Below, one piece after another: positions 1-6,934 of a stretch of DNA of 14,723 nt. The notes under the pieces are model-generated. The model saw nothing but the letters and a program-made list of their open reading frames with translations. It was not told the DNA's origin and did no database searches. This stretch comes from CAZGGW01 sp964525365 (lineage in GTDB: Bacteria > Bacillota_I > Bacilli_A > RF39 > UBA660), in contig CAZGGW010000022.1 in the NCBI GenBank assembly GCA_964525365.1, positions 1 through 14,723 of the forward strand, in the 5' to 3' direction. Each line of letters opens with the position of its first letter. Position 1 is the stretch's first letter. Both the position numbers and the translations under genes were made by a program.

Positions 1-36
1 ATATCGTTATTATTTTTATTAACTTTTTGGTATCAC

Positions 37-57
37 ATCATTTACAATTATACAATT
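37..57 (-). promoter_or_regulatory. Promoter-like copy of a 21-bp repeated element
   Basis: This 21-bp stretch matches 11957-11977 with one mismatch (core TTTACAATTAYACAATT on the plus strand). Read on the minus strand it offers a -35-like TTGTAT (55-50) and, 17 bp on, a weak TACCAA (32-27) preceded by TG. That is the same geometry as the better promoter in the second copy. It would drive a minus-strand gene lying beyond the left edge. The repeat is directly visible; promoter function is inferred. Confidence 0.35.
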
Positions 58-81
58 ATAAAATAAATTTGTGAAAATTGG

Positions 82-113
82 TTGATAGCAAATAAAGTTT
101 ACTTATTTGTCAA
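82..113. repeat. Imperfect inverted repeat in the left intergenic region
   Basis: The arms CAAATAA (89-95) and TTATTTG (103-109) pair perfectly around a 7-nt loop, and outer TTGA (82-85) and TCAA (110-113) extend the symmetry. There is no GC-rich stem or following T-run, so it is a poor intrinsic terminator. It lies just downstream of the peptidase gene and upstream of whatever minus-strand gene lies off the left edge. It could be an operator or a weak transcript-end hairpin. Apart from this and the element at 37-57, nothing is visible in 1-141. Confidence 0.3.
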
Positions 114-141
114 CGGTCTGAAGCGCATTTAATAATATGAT

Positions 142-1044
142 TTACATATTATGCATAGCTGATTTTTCTTCTTCATCTGGAGACAGATTCTGATATAATA
201 TCTTAAATACTGCTCCTGGGCATATAATTTTATTATTATCTTTTTCTATTCCTTCTTCAAACATCACCTTTAAAAGATTTTCAAAAGATATATTTGGATT
301 AATTTGCCACGCTAATGCCATTACACCACATAAATAAGGAATCCCCCAACTTAATCCTCCAACACCCCAATAGGCATAACTTTTTACACCATCAGCATAA
401 TCTTCAGCAACTGTTCTATGAGAAGAAGGAAGTAATAAAGAGTTTTGTTTAACAGTACCTTTATCCGGCCAACCAGTTTTAACAGATAATATATCATTCG
501 GATTATCTATATCGTAATAACAAGCAGAAAAAGAATATTTATTTTCAGGACAGGTAGTAATTATCCCGATATTTTCTTGTTTTGCATATTCTTCAGTCAT
601 TCTCCATTGTGCTAAATATGTATCATACTCTTCTATATTATCCATTGATGCTACATAAGCAGGATCTGCGGATATAGAGATTACTTTGACTTTGTTTCCT
701 TCTGGTAATTTTTTATTTTCTTCAATTATCCAATTAACAGCGTCAACATAATACTTTAATGATTTTTTCCATGAAGGAGCCGCAGCATAAATCACTTTCG
801 ATTTTGGTGCAACACCAACAGTCTTACCTACGAGTACGCTTGTAACTGCAGGTCCATGCATACTAGATTTAAATGCTGAATTATGTTCTTCATCAAAATT
901 TTTATATGCAATTATGTTTTCTTTGTACTCTGGATGATCTAAAGATAGCGGCTGATCAATAATTGCAATTGTAACACCTGTTCCATTAATCCCCATTTCA
1001 TGAAAATCTCTTATATGAAATCCTGGATTTTTTCCCTTTTCCAA
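142..1044 (-). CDS. Subtilisin-like (S8) serine peptidase, main reading frame
   Basis: This frame encodes a 300-residue subtilase core. The catalytic triad is visible: Asp30 in GVTIAIIDQP, His63 in SMHGPAVTSVLVG and Ser232 in GGLSWGIPYLCGV. Asn168 may be the oxyanion residue. There is no signal peptide, so the enzyme is probably cytoplasmic; its substrate is unknown. The nominal start is TTG at 1044, which has no good ribosome binding site and follows an in-frame TGA closely. The preceding frame (1053-1190) encodes a protein-like N-terminal segment that would join this one after a -1 shift in AAAAAA (1052-1047), giving SKKILEKGKNPGF. The full product would therefore be about 340-350 residues. 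It may be a recently broken gene, a recoded gene or a sequencing error. The family call is firm; the intact state of the gene is not. Confidence 0.8.
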   Translation of the reverse strand: MEKGKNPGFHIRDFHEMGINGTGVTIAIIDQPLSLDHPEYKENIIAYKNFDEEHNSAFKSSMHGPAVTSVLVGKTVGVAPKSKVIYAAAPSWKKSLKYYVDAVNWIIEENKKLPEGNKVKVISISADPAYVASMDNIEEYDTYLAQWRMTEEYAKQENIGIITTCPENKYSFSACYYDIDNPNDILSVKTGWPDKGTVKQNSLLLPSSHRTVAEDYADGVKSYAYWGVGGLSWGIPYLCGVMALAWQINPNISFENLLKVMFEEGIEKDNNKIICPGAVFKILYQNLSPDEEEKSAMHNM

Positions 1045-1190
1045 TATTTTTTCGACATTTCAGAAAATTCTTCAGGAAATGGAACTCTTCCGTTGTAACA
1101 TAAAGATATGAGCATATCTCTATCCAAATTAGAATAATCTATTGCTTTGTTCTCTATCATCATATTTACTAAGTTTTGAAATTTTCTCAG
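1011..1190 (-). pseudogene. N-terminal part of the S8 peptidase in the -1 shifted frame
   Basis: This ORF is open from an upstream in-frame TAG to a TAA at 1013-1011. It reads as believable protein, for example IENKAIDYSNLDRDM and GRVPFPEEFSEMSKK. Its frame meets the peptidase frame at the A6 run 1052-1047: after the two AAA lysine codons, slipping back one base continues as ILEKGKNPG. The only ATG codons (1163 and 1160) have no ribosome binding site. A CTG at 1190 lies 6 nt after AAAGG, near the predicted transcript start, and would add nine residues. Without a shift the product is a useless peptide of 50-59 residues. I read it as the displaced N-terminus of the neighbouring gene. Confidence 0.6.
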
Positions 1191-1208
1191 ATACTACCTT
1201 TCATATTA

Positions 1209-1237
1209 ATTATATCAATTAATTTCTTTACTGTCAA
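1209..1237 (-). promoter_or_regulatory. Consensus sigma-A promoter of the S8 peptidase gene
   Basis: TTGACA (1237-1232) and TATAAT (1214-1209) are separated by exactly 17 bp, a perfect match to the housekeeping consensus. Transcription should begin near 1204-1201, so the AAAGG sequence at 1201-1197 sits at the extreme 5' end of the mRNA. It lies back to back with the uracil permease promoter, with 46 bp between the two -35 boxes. Confidence 0.8.
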
Positions 1238-1283
1238 AAATCATTACTTTTGAAGATCATTTTATACAAATTCATAAAAAGAG

Positions 1284-1313
1284 TTGACAACTTATTTAGA
1301 TTTATGTTAGTAT
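1284..1313 (+). promoter_or_regulatory. Extended -10 promoter of the uracil permease gene
   Basis: TTGACA (1284-1289) is followed after 18 bp by TAGTAT (1308-1313), with an extended -10 TG at 1305-1306. Initiation is expected near 1319-1321. That is just before a weak AGG-type ribosome binding site and the ATG of the leader ORF at 1328, leaving an untranslated stretch of only a few bases before the leader ORF. Confidence 0.7.
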
Positions 1314-1327
1314 CTTAAAAGGTAAGT

Positions 1328-1468
1328 ATGAAAAAAAGAATTGAGAAAAAAAAGTTGGAATTTATTTTGGCAAATTTGGTTTTCTTATTTTCTTTAATAA
1401 TTATAAATACTAAGGGTTTCACTCTTAGTATTTTTTTATACTGCCTAATTATTGTAAAAGGAGGAAAT
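1328..1468 (+). other. Leader ORF, 47 codons, in frame with the uracil permease
   Basis: This ATG-initiated reading frame follows AAAAGG with usable spacing and runs without a stop into the permease frame. It begins with a lysine-rich segment (MKKRIEKKK) and becomes hydrophobic. It contains the U-rich tract around 1361-1402 and the attenuator hairpin. The permease has its own much stronger ribosome binding site at 1469, and family proteins begin there. This stretch is therefore better read as a regulatory leader than as part of the transporter. Whether it is translated is unknown. Confidence 0.4.
1405..1437 (+). terminator. Intrinsic terminator (attenuator) in the permease leader
   Basis: AAATACTAAG (1405-1414) pairs with CTTAGTATTT (1424-1433). 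Two inner pairs extend the stem to about 12 bp around the loop TTTCA, and a run of seven T (1431-1437) follows. It lies between the promoter and the permease start, so it should act as an attenuator rather than end a gene. I found no PyrR-like binding site, no known riboswitch and no strong competing antiterminator. Confidence 0.7.
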
Positions 1469-2761
1469 ATGAAAGAAAAAAACAATAATTTAATTCTAGA
1501 TGTGAATGAAACACCACCTATCTTAAAATGGATAGTATTATCTTTACAACATGTATTTGCGATGTTTGGGGCAACAATACTAGTTCCAATACTCGTAAAT
1601 AACTTAGCTGGAGAAGAAATTCTTACCATACCAGTTGCGTTAATTAGTTCTGGTATTGGTACTCTAATTTATATTCTTTGTACTAAAGGAAAATCCCCTG
1701 TGTATTTAGGAAGTTCCTTTGCTTTTATCACTCCGATGGTTGTAGCAGCAGCAAAAGGAGGAAAAGCTTCAGTGTTTACTGGCATCATGGCTGTAGGGCT
1801 TATTTATGTATTAGTAGCACTCATTATAAAGTTTGCTGGTAAAAAATGGATTGATAAAATTCTACCGCCATTGATTATAGGACCGATGATTATGATTATT
1901 GGATTAGGTCTTGCTCCTACCGCTATCACACAAATAGGCATTAACGGGTCTAGTATTTTTAATATCAAAGAACTAATAGTAGCGGTGTTTACTTTTTTAA
2001 CAGCTAGTATTATAGCTTTAATAGGAAAAAAGTTTTTGAAAGTTATACCATTTTTAATAGGTATTGCCGCAGGATATATTCTTGCATGTATTTTTGGAAT
2101 GGTTGATTTTACACCCATTAAAGAAGCAGCGTTTTTTAGCTTACCTAATTTTGTAGTACCTTTTATAAATTATAATTTGAATTTTAAAGGATTGCTTGTA
2201 ATAGCACCTGTAGCATTAGTAACAATGGCAGAGCACATTGGAGATCACACAGTACTTGGAAAGATAATTGGAAAAGATTTAATTAAAAATCCTGGACTTG
2301 ATAAAACGCTACTAGGTGATGGATTTGCAACATTTGTTGCTGGTGCTTTAGGAGGACCTGCTAACACAACATATGGAGAAAATACATCTGTTGTAGGAAT
2401 GACAAAAATTGCTTCTATAAAAGTAATAATGCTTGCCGCAATTATAGCAATTTGTTTTGGATTTTTAGGAAAATTAACTGCTCTATTTAGCACAATACCA
2501 AATTGTGTACTTGGAGGTATATCTCTGTTACTTTATGGATTTATCGCAGTTAATGGTTTAAAAGTAATTGTAGACAATAAAATTGATTTTAATAATACAA
2601 AAAACATTATAGTATCTGCCACAATGTTAGTACTTGGTCTTGGGGGAGCTGTAATAGCCATATCATCAAATAATTTTTCTTTGTCTATATCCGGTATGAG
2701 TTTAGCGGCAATTATAGGAATTTTATTAAATATTTTCTTGCCTAATGAAAAAACCAATTAA
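1469..2761 (+). CDS. uraA: Uracil permease, NCS2/UraA-PyrP family
   Basis: This 430-residue integral membrane protein should import uracil for pyrimidine salvage, probably by proton symport as in UraA. It is hydrophobic throughout, consistent with the 14-segment NCS2 fold. Family signatures are SLQHVFAMFGATILVP near residues 25-40, the YLGSSFAF segment near 79-86, AEHIGDHTVLG near 254-264 and GGPANTTYGEN near 295-305. The glutamate of the last motif corresponds to the substrate-binding Glu of UraA. I chose the ATG at 1469 because AAAGGAGGAAAT lies directly before it and the length matches the family. An in-frame ATG at 1328 would add 47 residues but belongs to the leader. Expression probably depends on the attenuator at 1405-1437. 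Xanthine is a less likely substrate. Confidence 0.88.
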   Translation: MKEKNNNLILDVNETPPILKWIVLSLQHVFAMFGATILVPILVNNLAGEEILTIPVALISSGIGTLIYILCTKGKSPVYLGSSFAFITPMVVAAAKGGKASVFTGIMAVGLIYVLVALIIKFAGKKWIDKILPPLIIGPMIMIIGLGLAPTAITQIGINGSSIFNIKELIVAVFTFLTASIIALIGKKFLKVIPFLIGIAAGYILACIFGMVDFTPIKEAAFFSLPNFVVPFINYNLNFKGLLVIAPVALVTMAEHIGDHTVLGKIIGKDLIKNPGLDKTLLGDGFATFVAGALGGPANTTYGENTSVVGMTKIASIKVIMLAAIIAICFGFLGKLTALFSTIPNCVLGGISLLLYGFIAVNGLKVIVDNKIDFNNTKNIIVSATMLVLGLGGAVIAISSNNFSLSISGMSLAAIIGILLNIFLPNEKTN

Positions 2762-2771
2762 ATTGCAAATG

Positions 2772-2795
2772 AAAAAAAGCCGTTTGGCTTTTTTT
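2772..2795. terminator. Bidirectional intrinsic terminator between uraA and thiI
   Basis: AAAAAAAGCC (2772-2781), loop GTTT and GGCTTTTTTT (2786-2795) form a 10-bp stem with a T-run in both orientations. On the plus strand it starts 11 bp after the uraA stop. On the minus strand it can end the thiI operon, and the stop codon of the possible 39-aa ORF abuts it. Confidence 0.85.
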
Positions 2796-2913
2796 ATTCA
2801 AATCTTTTTGTTTGGTAATAATCTTTTTTATTTGTTTCTTCATTTATTTTATTATGTAATATATTATTACTCATTTTAACATAGCTTTTATTTAACTTGG
2901 ATTTATCTTTCAT
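2794..2913 (-). CDS. Possible small lysine/asparagine-rich protein, 39 aa
   Basis: An ATG at 2913 opens a 39-codon frame encoding a hydrophilic peptide (starts MKDKSKLNKSYVK, ends YYQTKRFE). It lies 22 bp downstream of thiI. Its TAA stop (2796-2794) touches the terminator stem, which is what a real last gene of an operon would do. There is no Shine-Dalgarno sequence, and the A-rich strand favours chance lysine/asparagine codons. I recognise no family. It does not resemble the small acid-soluble spore proteins found after thiI in Bacillus. Treat it as tentative. Confidence 0.3.
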   Translation of the reverse strand: MKDKSKLNKSYVKMSNNILHNKINEETNKKDYYQTKRFE

Positions 2914-2925
2914 AATAATATTATG
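2911..2925. repeat. 15-bp perfect palindrome after thiI
   Basis: CATAATAATATTATG is a perfect inverted repeat (7-bp arms around one A) lying 10 bp past the thiI stop and covering the start of the possible 39-aa ORF. It is entirely A/T-rich inside and has no T-run, so it is not a convincing terminator. Confidence 0.3.
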
Positions 2926-2935
2926 ATGTTATTTA

Positions 2936-4114
2936 TTATAAATATTCATTAAAGTTATCTTTTTCATTTATATTAATTTCAATTATACTTTCAATTGCTT
3001 TTTTCTCTAATTCTACAATATCAATCTTACTTTCTTCTTCTAAAGCAATATTAAGCAAGGGATTAATTACTGGATGCTTTGGAACAAATATAGTACAACA
3101 ATCTTCGTACGGAAGAATACTTGTTTCATAAGTATCTATTTTTTTAGCAATATTAATTATTTCATTTTTATCAAATGAACAAAGAGGTCTAAGTATAGGA
3201 TAATTAGTTACTTCATTTATTACTTTCATGCTAGTTAATGTTTGACTGGCAACCTGTCCTACACTTTCTCCATTTACAAGTGCCAAACATTTTTTATTTT
3301 TTGCTACATTGGTGGCTATCCTATACATACTTCTTCTAAGTAGCGTAATTAAATAGTCATCTTTAGTATATTTGTATATAGATTCTTGTATTTCTGTAAG
3401 AGAACAAACATACAATTTTCCATTTGGATTATATTTTGACAATATATTGCATAACTTTCTTACTTTTTCTCTTGCTTCCAAACTAGTATGTGGGATACTT
3501 TCAAAATATAAATAGTTTAACTTAATTCCTCTTTTTATAGAAAGAAATGCTGCGACTGGAGAATCAATTCCTCCGCTTATCATCATCAAAGCTGAACCAA
3601 GACTTTCTACTGGATAACCTCCTAAACAAGTTTCTGGTTTTCCATATATATAAACTGATTCATTTCTCAATTCAATGTTTATAATAAACTCAGGATTATG
3701 TACATCTACTTTTATATTTTGTTTTTTACTTAAAATATAAGCTCCAACTTGTCTACTTATTTCCATACTGTTAATGGGATAATTTTTATTAGATCTATTG
3801 GTTACAACTTTAAATGTATCAAAAATTTCATTAGAACATATTTCTAATGTTTTATTTTTAATATTCTCGATAGACATATCTTCAACTTTATATGCTTCTA
3901 CTACTTCATATATCCCAAAAACAGATTTTAATCTGAGCTTTACTTCTTCTATATTATCTGTAAATATAAACATTCTAAAATAGTCTCTTTTTATTTCATA
4001 ACTAAGTCCTTTTAACGAATGATTAATATTTTGTTCTAATATTTTTATAAAATATTTGCGATTATCCTTTTTAGTAACAAGTTCTGCATATTTTATTAAA
4101 ATTATTTTTTCCAT
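2936..4114 (-). CDS. thiI: tRNA sulfurtransferase ThiI (tRNA 4-thiouridine synthase)
   Basis: This enzyme activates uridine 8 of tRNA with ATP and replaces its oxygen with sulfur supplied by a cysteine desulfurase. The 392-residue protein shows the usual ThiI start (EKIILIKYAELVTKKDNRKY) and a THUMP region up to about residue 165. The PP-loop SGGIDSPV (180-187) binds ATP. Further family blocks are GESVGQVASQTLTSM (283-297) and PYEDCCTIFVPKHP (335-348). There is no C-terminal rhodanese domain, as is usual in Bacillota, so persulfide probably passes directly from the desulfurase encoded next door. Its ATG lies 2 bp after the nifZ stop, and its ribosome binding site (GAGG) overlaps the end of nifZ. 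Translational coupling is likely. Confidence 0.93.
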   Translation of the reverse strand: MEKIILIKYAELVTKKDNRKYFIKILEQNINHSLKGLSYEIKRDYFRMFIFTDNIEEVKLRLKSVFGIYEVVEAYKVEDMSIENIKNKTLEICSNEIFDTFKVVTNRSNKNYPINSMEISRQVGAYILSKKQNIKVDVHNPEFIINIELRNESVYIYGKPETCLGGYPVESLGSALMMISGGIDSPVAAFLSIKRGIKLNYLYFESIPHTSLEAREKVRKLCNILSKYNPNGKLYVCSLTEIQESIYKYTKDDYLITLLRRSMYRIATNVAKNKKCLALVNGESVGQVASQTLTSMKVINEVTNYPILRPLCSFDKNEIINIAKKIDTYETSILPYEDCCTIFVPKHPVINPLLNIALEEESKIDIVELEKKAIESIIEININEKDNFNEYL

Positions 4115-4116
4115 AA

Positions 4117-5238
4117 TTACCTCAACAGCAAATCATTATATACTTTATCAAAAGAAGATAAAAATCCATTTATTTCTGATAACTTAGTTAAATGACTAAT
4201 GCTGATTCTTAAAGAAGTAGTTGATACTTCTTTGTCTTTTGTAATAGCTTTTAAAACAGTACTTTCTTGTAAGGAAGAACAAGCCGTATTCGTACTAATA
4301 CATACTCCTTCTTTTTCAAGAGCCCTTACAAAAGTTTCTGATTTTATTTTAAGAATACTTATGTTCACAATATGAGGAACGCACAAATTATTAGAATTAA
4401 TTTTAATATCATATTTCTTCAAACCTTCTATTAATTTCTGCTTTAAATGATCTACTTTTTTTATATTCGTATCCAAATCATTATAAATAATTCTAATTGC
4501 CTTTGATAAACTAACTATTAATGGTAACGCTGGGGTTCCTCCTCTAAATGGAGTATTTTCAGTTGTTCCATATATTAGCGTATCAATATTAAGATTTTCT
4601 TTTTTATATAGCATTCCTATTCCTTTAGGCGCATAAATTTTATGTCCTGAAAATGAAGCTAAATCAACATCATTAAGTATAATCTTTGTTTTACCAAGTG
4701 CTTGTGTCATATCACTATGAAAAATAACATTTAGGTTTTTCTTGTTTATAATTTGTCTTATAGTTTTCAGTGGTTGTCTATAACCCACTTCTGAATTAAC
4801 AGCACATATACTTACTAAAATAGTATCTTTTCTTATCTTTTTTTCCAAATCTTTTAAATCAACTTGTCCATTATCAAGTAAATTAACAAATTCTATTTCA
4901 AAACCAATAGAAGATAAATATCCCATGGTTTCAAGAACACTTTTATGTTCCAAATAAGAAGTAATTATATGCTTACCACGTGTTGCATATTTAAAAGCCA
5001 CACCTTTAATAGCAGTACTATTACTTTCGCTTGCTCCTGATGTAAATATAATTTCTTTTCCATGTATACCAAAAATACTATTTATTTGGTATGTAGCTTT
5101 CATAAATAATTCTTTTGATTTAACTCCCATATTATGCGTACTATTAGGATTTCCTATAAATTCTTTAGTAACTCTAACATATGAATCAAGAACTTCTTCA
5201 TTAACTGGTGTAGTAGCACTATAATCTAAATATATCAT
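4117..5238 (-). CDS. nifZ: Cysteine desulfurase, NifZ type (partner of ThiI)
   Basis: This 373-residue PLP enzyme takes sulfur from cysteine as an enzyme-bound persulfide. Visible landmarks are the N-terminal DYSATTP (5-11), EHKS with His98, HSDMTQA with Asp176 and Gln179, SFSGHKIYAPKGIG with the PLP-binding Lys200, RGGTP (232-236) and catalytic Cys320 in STNTACSS. Its position directly before thiI (2-bp gap), as in Bacillus nifZ-thiI, points to tRNA thiolation rather than general Fe-S cluster assembly. IscS/NifS function cannot be excluded from sequence alone. The ATG is 2 bp after the stop of the RNase J gene, with CAGGAG inside the upstream coding end. Confidence 0.9.
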   Translation of the reverse strand: MIYLDYSATTPVNEEVLDSYVRVTKEFIGNPNSTHNMGVKSKELFMKATYQINSIFGIHGKEIIFTSGASESNSTAIKGVAFKYATRGKHIITSYLEHKSVLETMGYLSSIGFEIEFVNLLDNGQVDLKDLEKKIRKDTILVSICAVNSEVGYRQPLKTIRQIINKKNLNVIFHSDMTQALGKTKIILNDVDLASFSGHKIYAPKGIGMLYKKENLNIDTLIYGTTENTPFRGGTPALPLIVSLSKAIRIIYNDLDTNIKKVDHLKQKLIEGLKKYDIKINSNNLCVPHIVNISILKIKSETFVRALEKEGVCISTNTACSSLQESTVLKAITKDKEVSTTSLRISISHLTKLSEINGFLSSFDKVYNDLLLR

Positions 5239-5240
5239 CT

Positions 5241-6887
5241 TTATATCTCCTGTATAACGGTAAGTATCACTGGTTTACATTCAGTTTCTTTATATAAGTA
5301 TGTTCCGATTTCTTCTCTCATTTCATTTCTCATATTAGAATAATCTGCATATTTAGGATTGGTGTTTTTTTCAATTATTTTCGCAGACAATTCTTTAATA
5401 CTATTAATTATATCCAAATTGTCTTTTACCATAATAAAACCTCTAGTTACTATTTCAGGTCCGCTTTTTAATATTTTAGTTTTCTTATCTAAAGTAGCAC
5501 TTATTACTACTAACCCATTATTACCAAGCATTTCTCGATCTTTAAGTACAATTTCTCCAATATCTTCACTACTTTTACCATCGATAAGTACATCATCCAC
5601 AAAAACACTTTCAAAATCATCAACTAATTTACCATTTTCAAAATGCATTATATTTCCATTTTGTTTAAGTAAAATGTTATCTTTTTTTATACCAACTTTT
5701 TCTGCTAAAGAAGCATTTTCTACTTGATAACGATATTCTCCTTTAATCGGAATATAATATTTAGGATTAAACAATTTTATAAGCAACATAATATCTTCAC
5801 TAGAAGCATGATGTCTAACACTTTTAGTTTTAGGAATTGATTCGATTGAAACACCTTTGATGGCTATTTCATTATATAAGTTTATTAAAGTTCTTTCATA
5901 TGCATCATAACTTGGTTCTGCGAAACAAATAGTATCACTTTCTTTCAATGTAATAAACTTATCATAACCTCTTACTATCCTAGTAATATTTGAATATGGA
6001 GTTTCTCGGTCATTGCTAACAAGAACAACAACATTTTCTTCTTTTAAATTAGTTAAGTCTCCTATAATATTAGATTCAATATCTAAGTATCCCTCTTTGA
6101 TACTCATGTTTACTATAGTATGTAATTCTTTTCCCATAATTACTACTTTTCTATTCTTGCCTTTTATAGAATTAAATATTTCTTGTATAGTATATATATG
6201 TAAAGGAAGTACAGTAAATATTACTCTTCCTTTATGATTATCAATAACGGTTTTAAAGAAAGATTCCAATTTATGATTTGGAGAAGTGTGACCGGTTTTA
6301 CCTGCGAATACACTTTCACACATTAATGCAAGAACTCCTTGTTTACCAATATATGCGATTTTCCCTAAATCCATATCATAGTTACCATTCATTGTAGGGT
6401 CTATTACAAAGTCTCCCATATAAATTATACTTCCATCAGCTGTGTTAATACTATATCCCACAGAATCCGGACTGGAGTGAGTTATACCGAATGGAAATAC
6501 ACTAAATTCGCCAAAATCTATTTTCTTATGAGCATCTATTACGTGTAAATTTTTAATAGGAATTTTATATTCATCACTCTCTATTTCAATTATTTTACTT
6601 GTATATTTTGTTGCATAGACATTGACTGCAGGTAATTCTTCTATTAAATCAAACAAACATCCCATGTTTTCTCTATGAGGATGAGTTATAAAAATTCCAA
6701 CAATTTTATCTTTATTTTCTTTTAAAAATGAAAAGTCAGGAATTATATAATCTATTCCATACATTTTATCAGATGCAAATTTCATTCCTGCATCAAATAT
6801 TAATATTCTATCATTAATTGTTACAGTATATAAATTTTTTCCGTTCTCTCCTAAACCACCCAAACTCATTATTTTAATATTACTCAT
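5241..6887 (-). CDS. rnjB: Ribonuclease J family protein with eroded metal site (J2-like)
   Basis: The protein has 548 residues, the usual RNase J length, and the metallo-beta-lactamase/beta-CASP architecture. It opens with SLGGLGENGKNLYTV and retains THSSPDSVG (136-143), GDFVIDPT (158-165) and a beta-CASP/C-terminal part ending in the RNase J C-terminal domain. The canonical HxHxDH motif reads HPHRENMG here (69-76), so the Asp is Glu and the last His is Asn. The usual His before the conserved GEYR is Lys380, and the Ser-Asp-Ser segment is CES (188-190). In Bacillus the J2 paralogue also deviates at the active site and works with J1. I infer a structural or weakly active partner of a catalytic RNase J encoded elsewhere. 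It has its own extended -10 promoter and is followed tightly by nifZ. Confidence 0.8.
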   Translation of the reverse strand: MSNIKIMSLGGLGENGKNLYTVTINDRILIFDAGMKFASDKMYGIDYIIPDFSFLKENKDKIVGIFITHPHRENMGCLFDLIEELPAVNVYATKYTSKIIEIESDEYKIPIKNLHVIDAHKKIDFGEFSVFPFGITHSSPDSVGYSINTADGSIIYMGDFVIDPTMNGNYDMDLGKIAYIGKQGVLALMCESVFAGKTGHTSPNHKLESFFKTVIDNHKGRVIFTVLPLHIYTIQEIFNSIKGKNRKVVIMGKELHTIVNMSIKEGYLDIESNIIGDLTNLKEENVVVLVSNDRETPYSNITRIVRGYDKFITLKESDTICFAEPSYDAYERTLINLYNEIAIKGVSIESIPKTKSVRHHASSEDIMLLIKLFNPKYYIPIKGEYRYQVENASLAEKVGIKKDNILLKQNGNIMHFENGKLVDDFESVFVDDVLIDGKSSEDIGEIVLKDREMLGNNGLVVISATLDKKTKILKSGPEIVTRGFIMVKDNLDIINSIKELSAKIIEKNTNPKYADYSNMRNEMREEIGTYLYKETECKPVILTVIQEI

Positions 6888-6922
6888 TTTTTCTCCTGTC
6901 TAAATGTTATCATTATAATAAT

Positions 6923-6931
6923 ATTATAACA
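6923..6931 (-). promoter_or_regulatory. Extended -10 promoter element before the RNase J gene
   Basis: TGTTATAAT (6931-6923) matches an extended -10 with a consensus hexamer. A second TATAAT-like run follows closely downstream. No good -35 is visible; that position would lie at the end of sigH. The 47-bp gap between sigH and the RNase J gene also holds the ribosome binding site AGGAG. Confidence 0.5.
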
Positions 6932-6934
6932 CTT

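Noticed and set aside
1042..1060. TGA read as tryptophan (code 4) to extend the peptidase frame
   Set aside because: trxB and the LOG-family gene end at TGA with proper neighbouring starts, Trp is encoded by TGG, and the extended frame meets further TGA codons. The single-base shift explains the data better.
1320..1468. PyrR-binding leader or purine/preQ1 riboswitch before uraA
   Set aside because: No characteristic conserved loops were recognisable. Only the terminator hairpin and a 5-bp complementarity (AGTAT with ATACT) were found.
1804..2757. Long open frames on the minus strand inside uraA, and similar opposite-strand frames in other genes
   Set aside because: They are shadows of well-identified genes, without ribosome binding sites or recognisable products.
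1328..2761. Permease starting at the ATG at 1328 (477 aa)
   Set aside because: The extra 47 residues are encoded across an intrinsic terminator. The ATG at 1469 has a near-perfect ribosome binding site and gives the normal family length.
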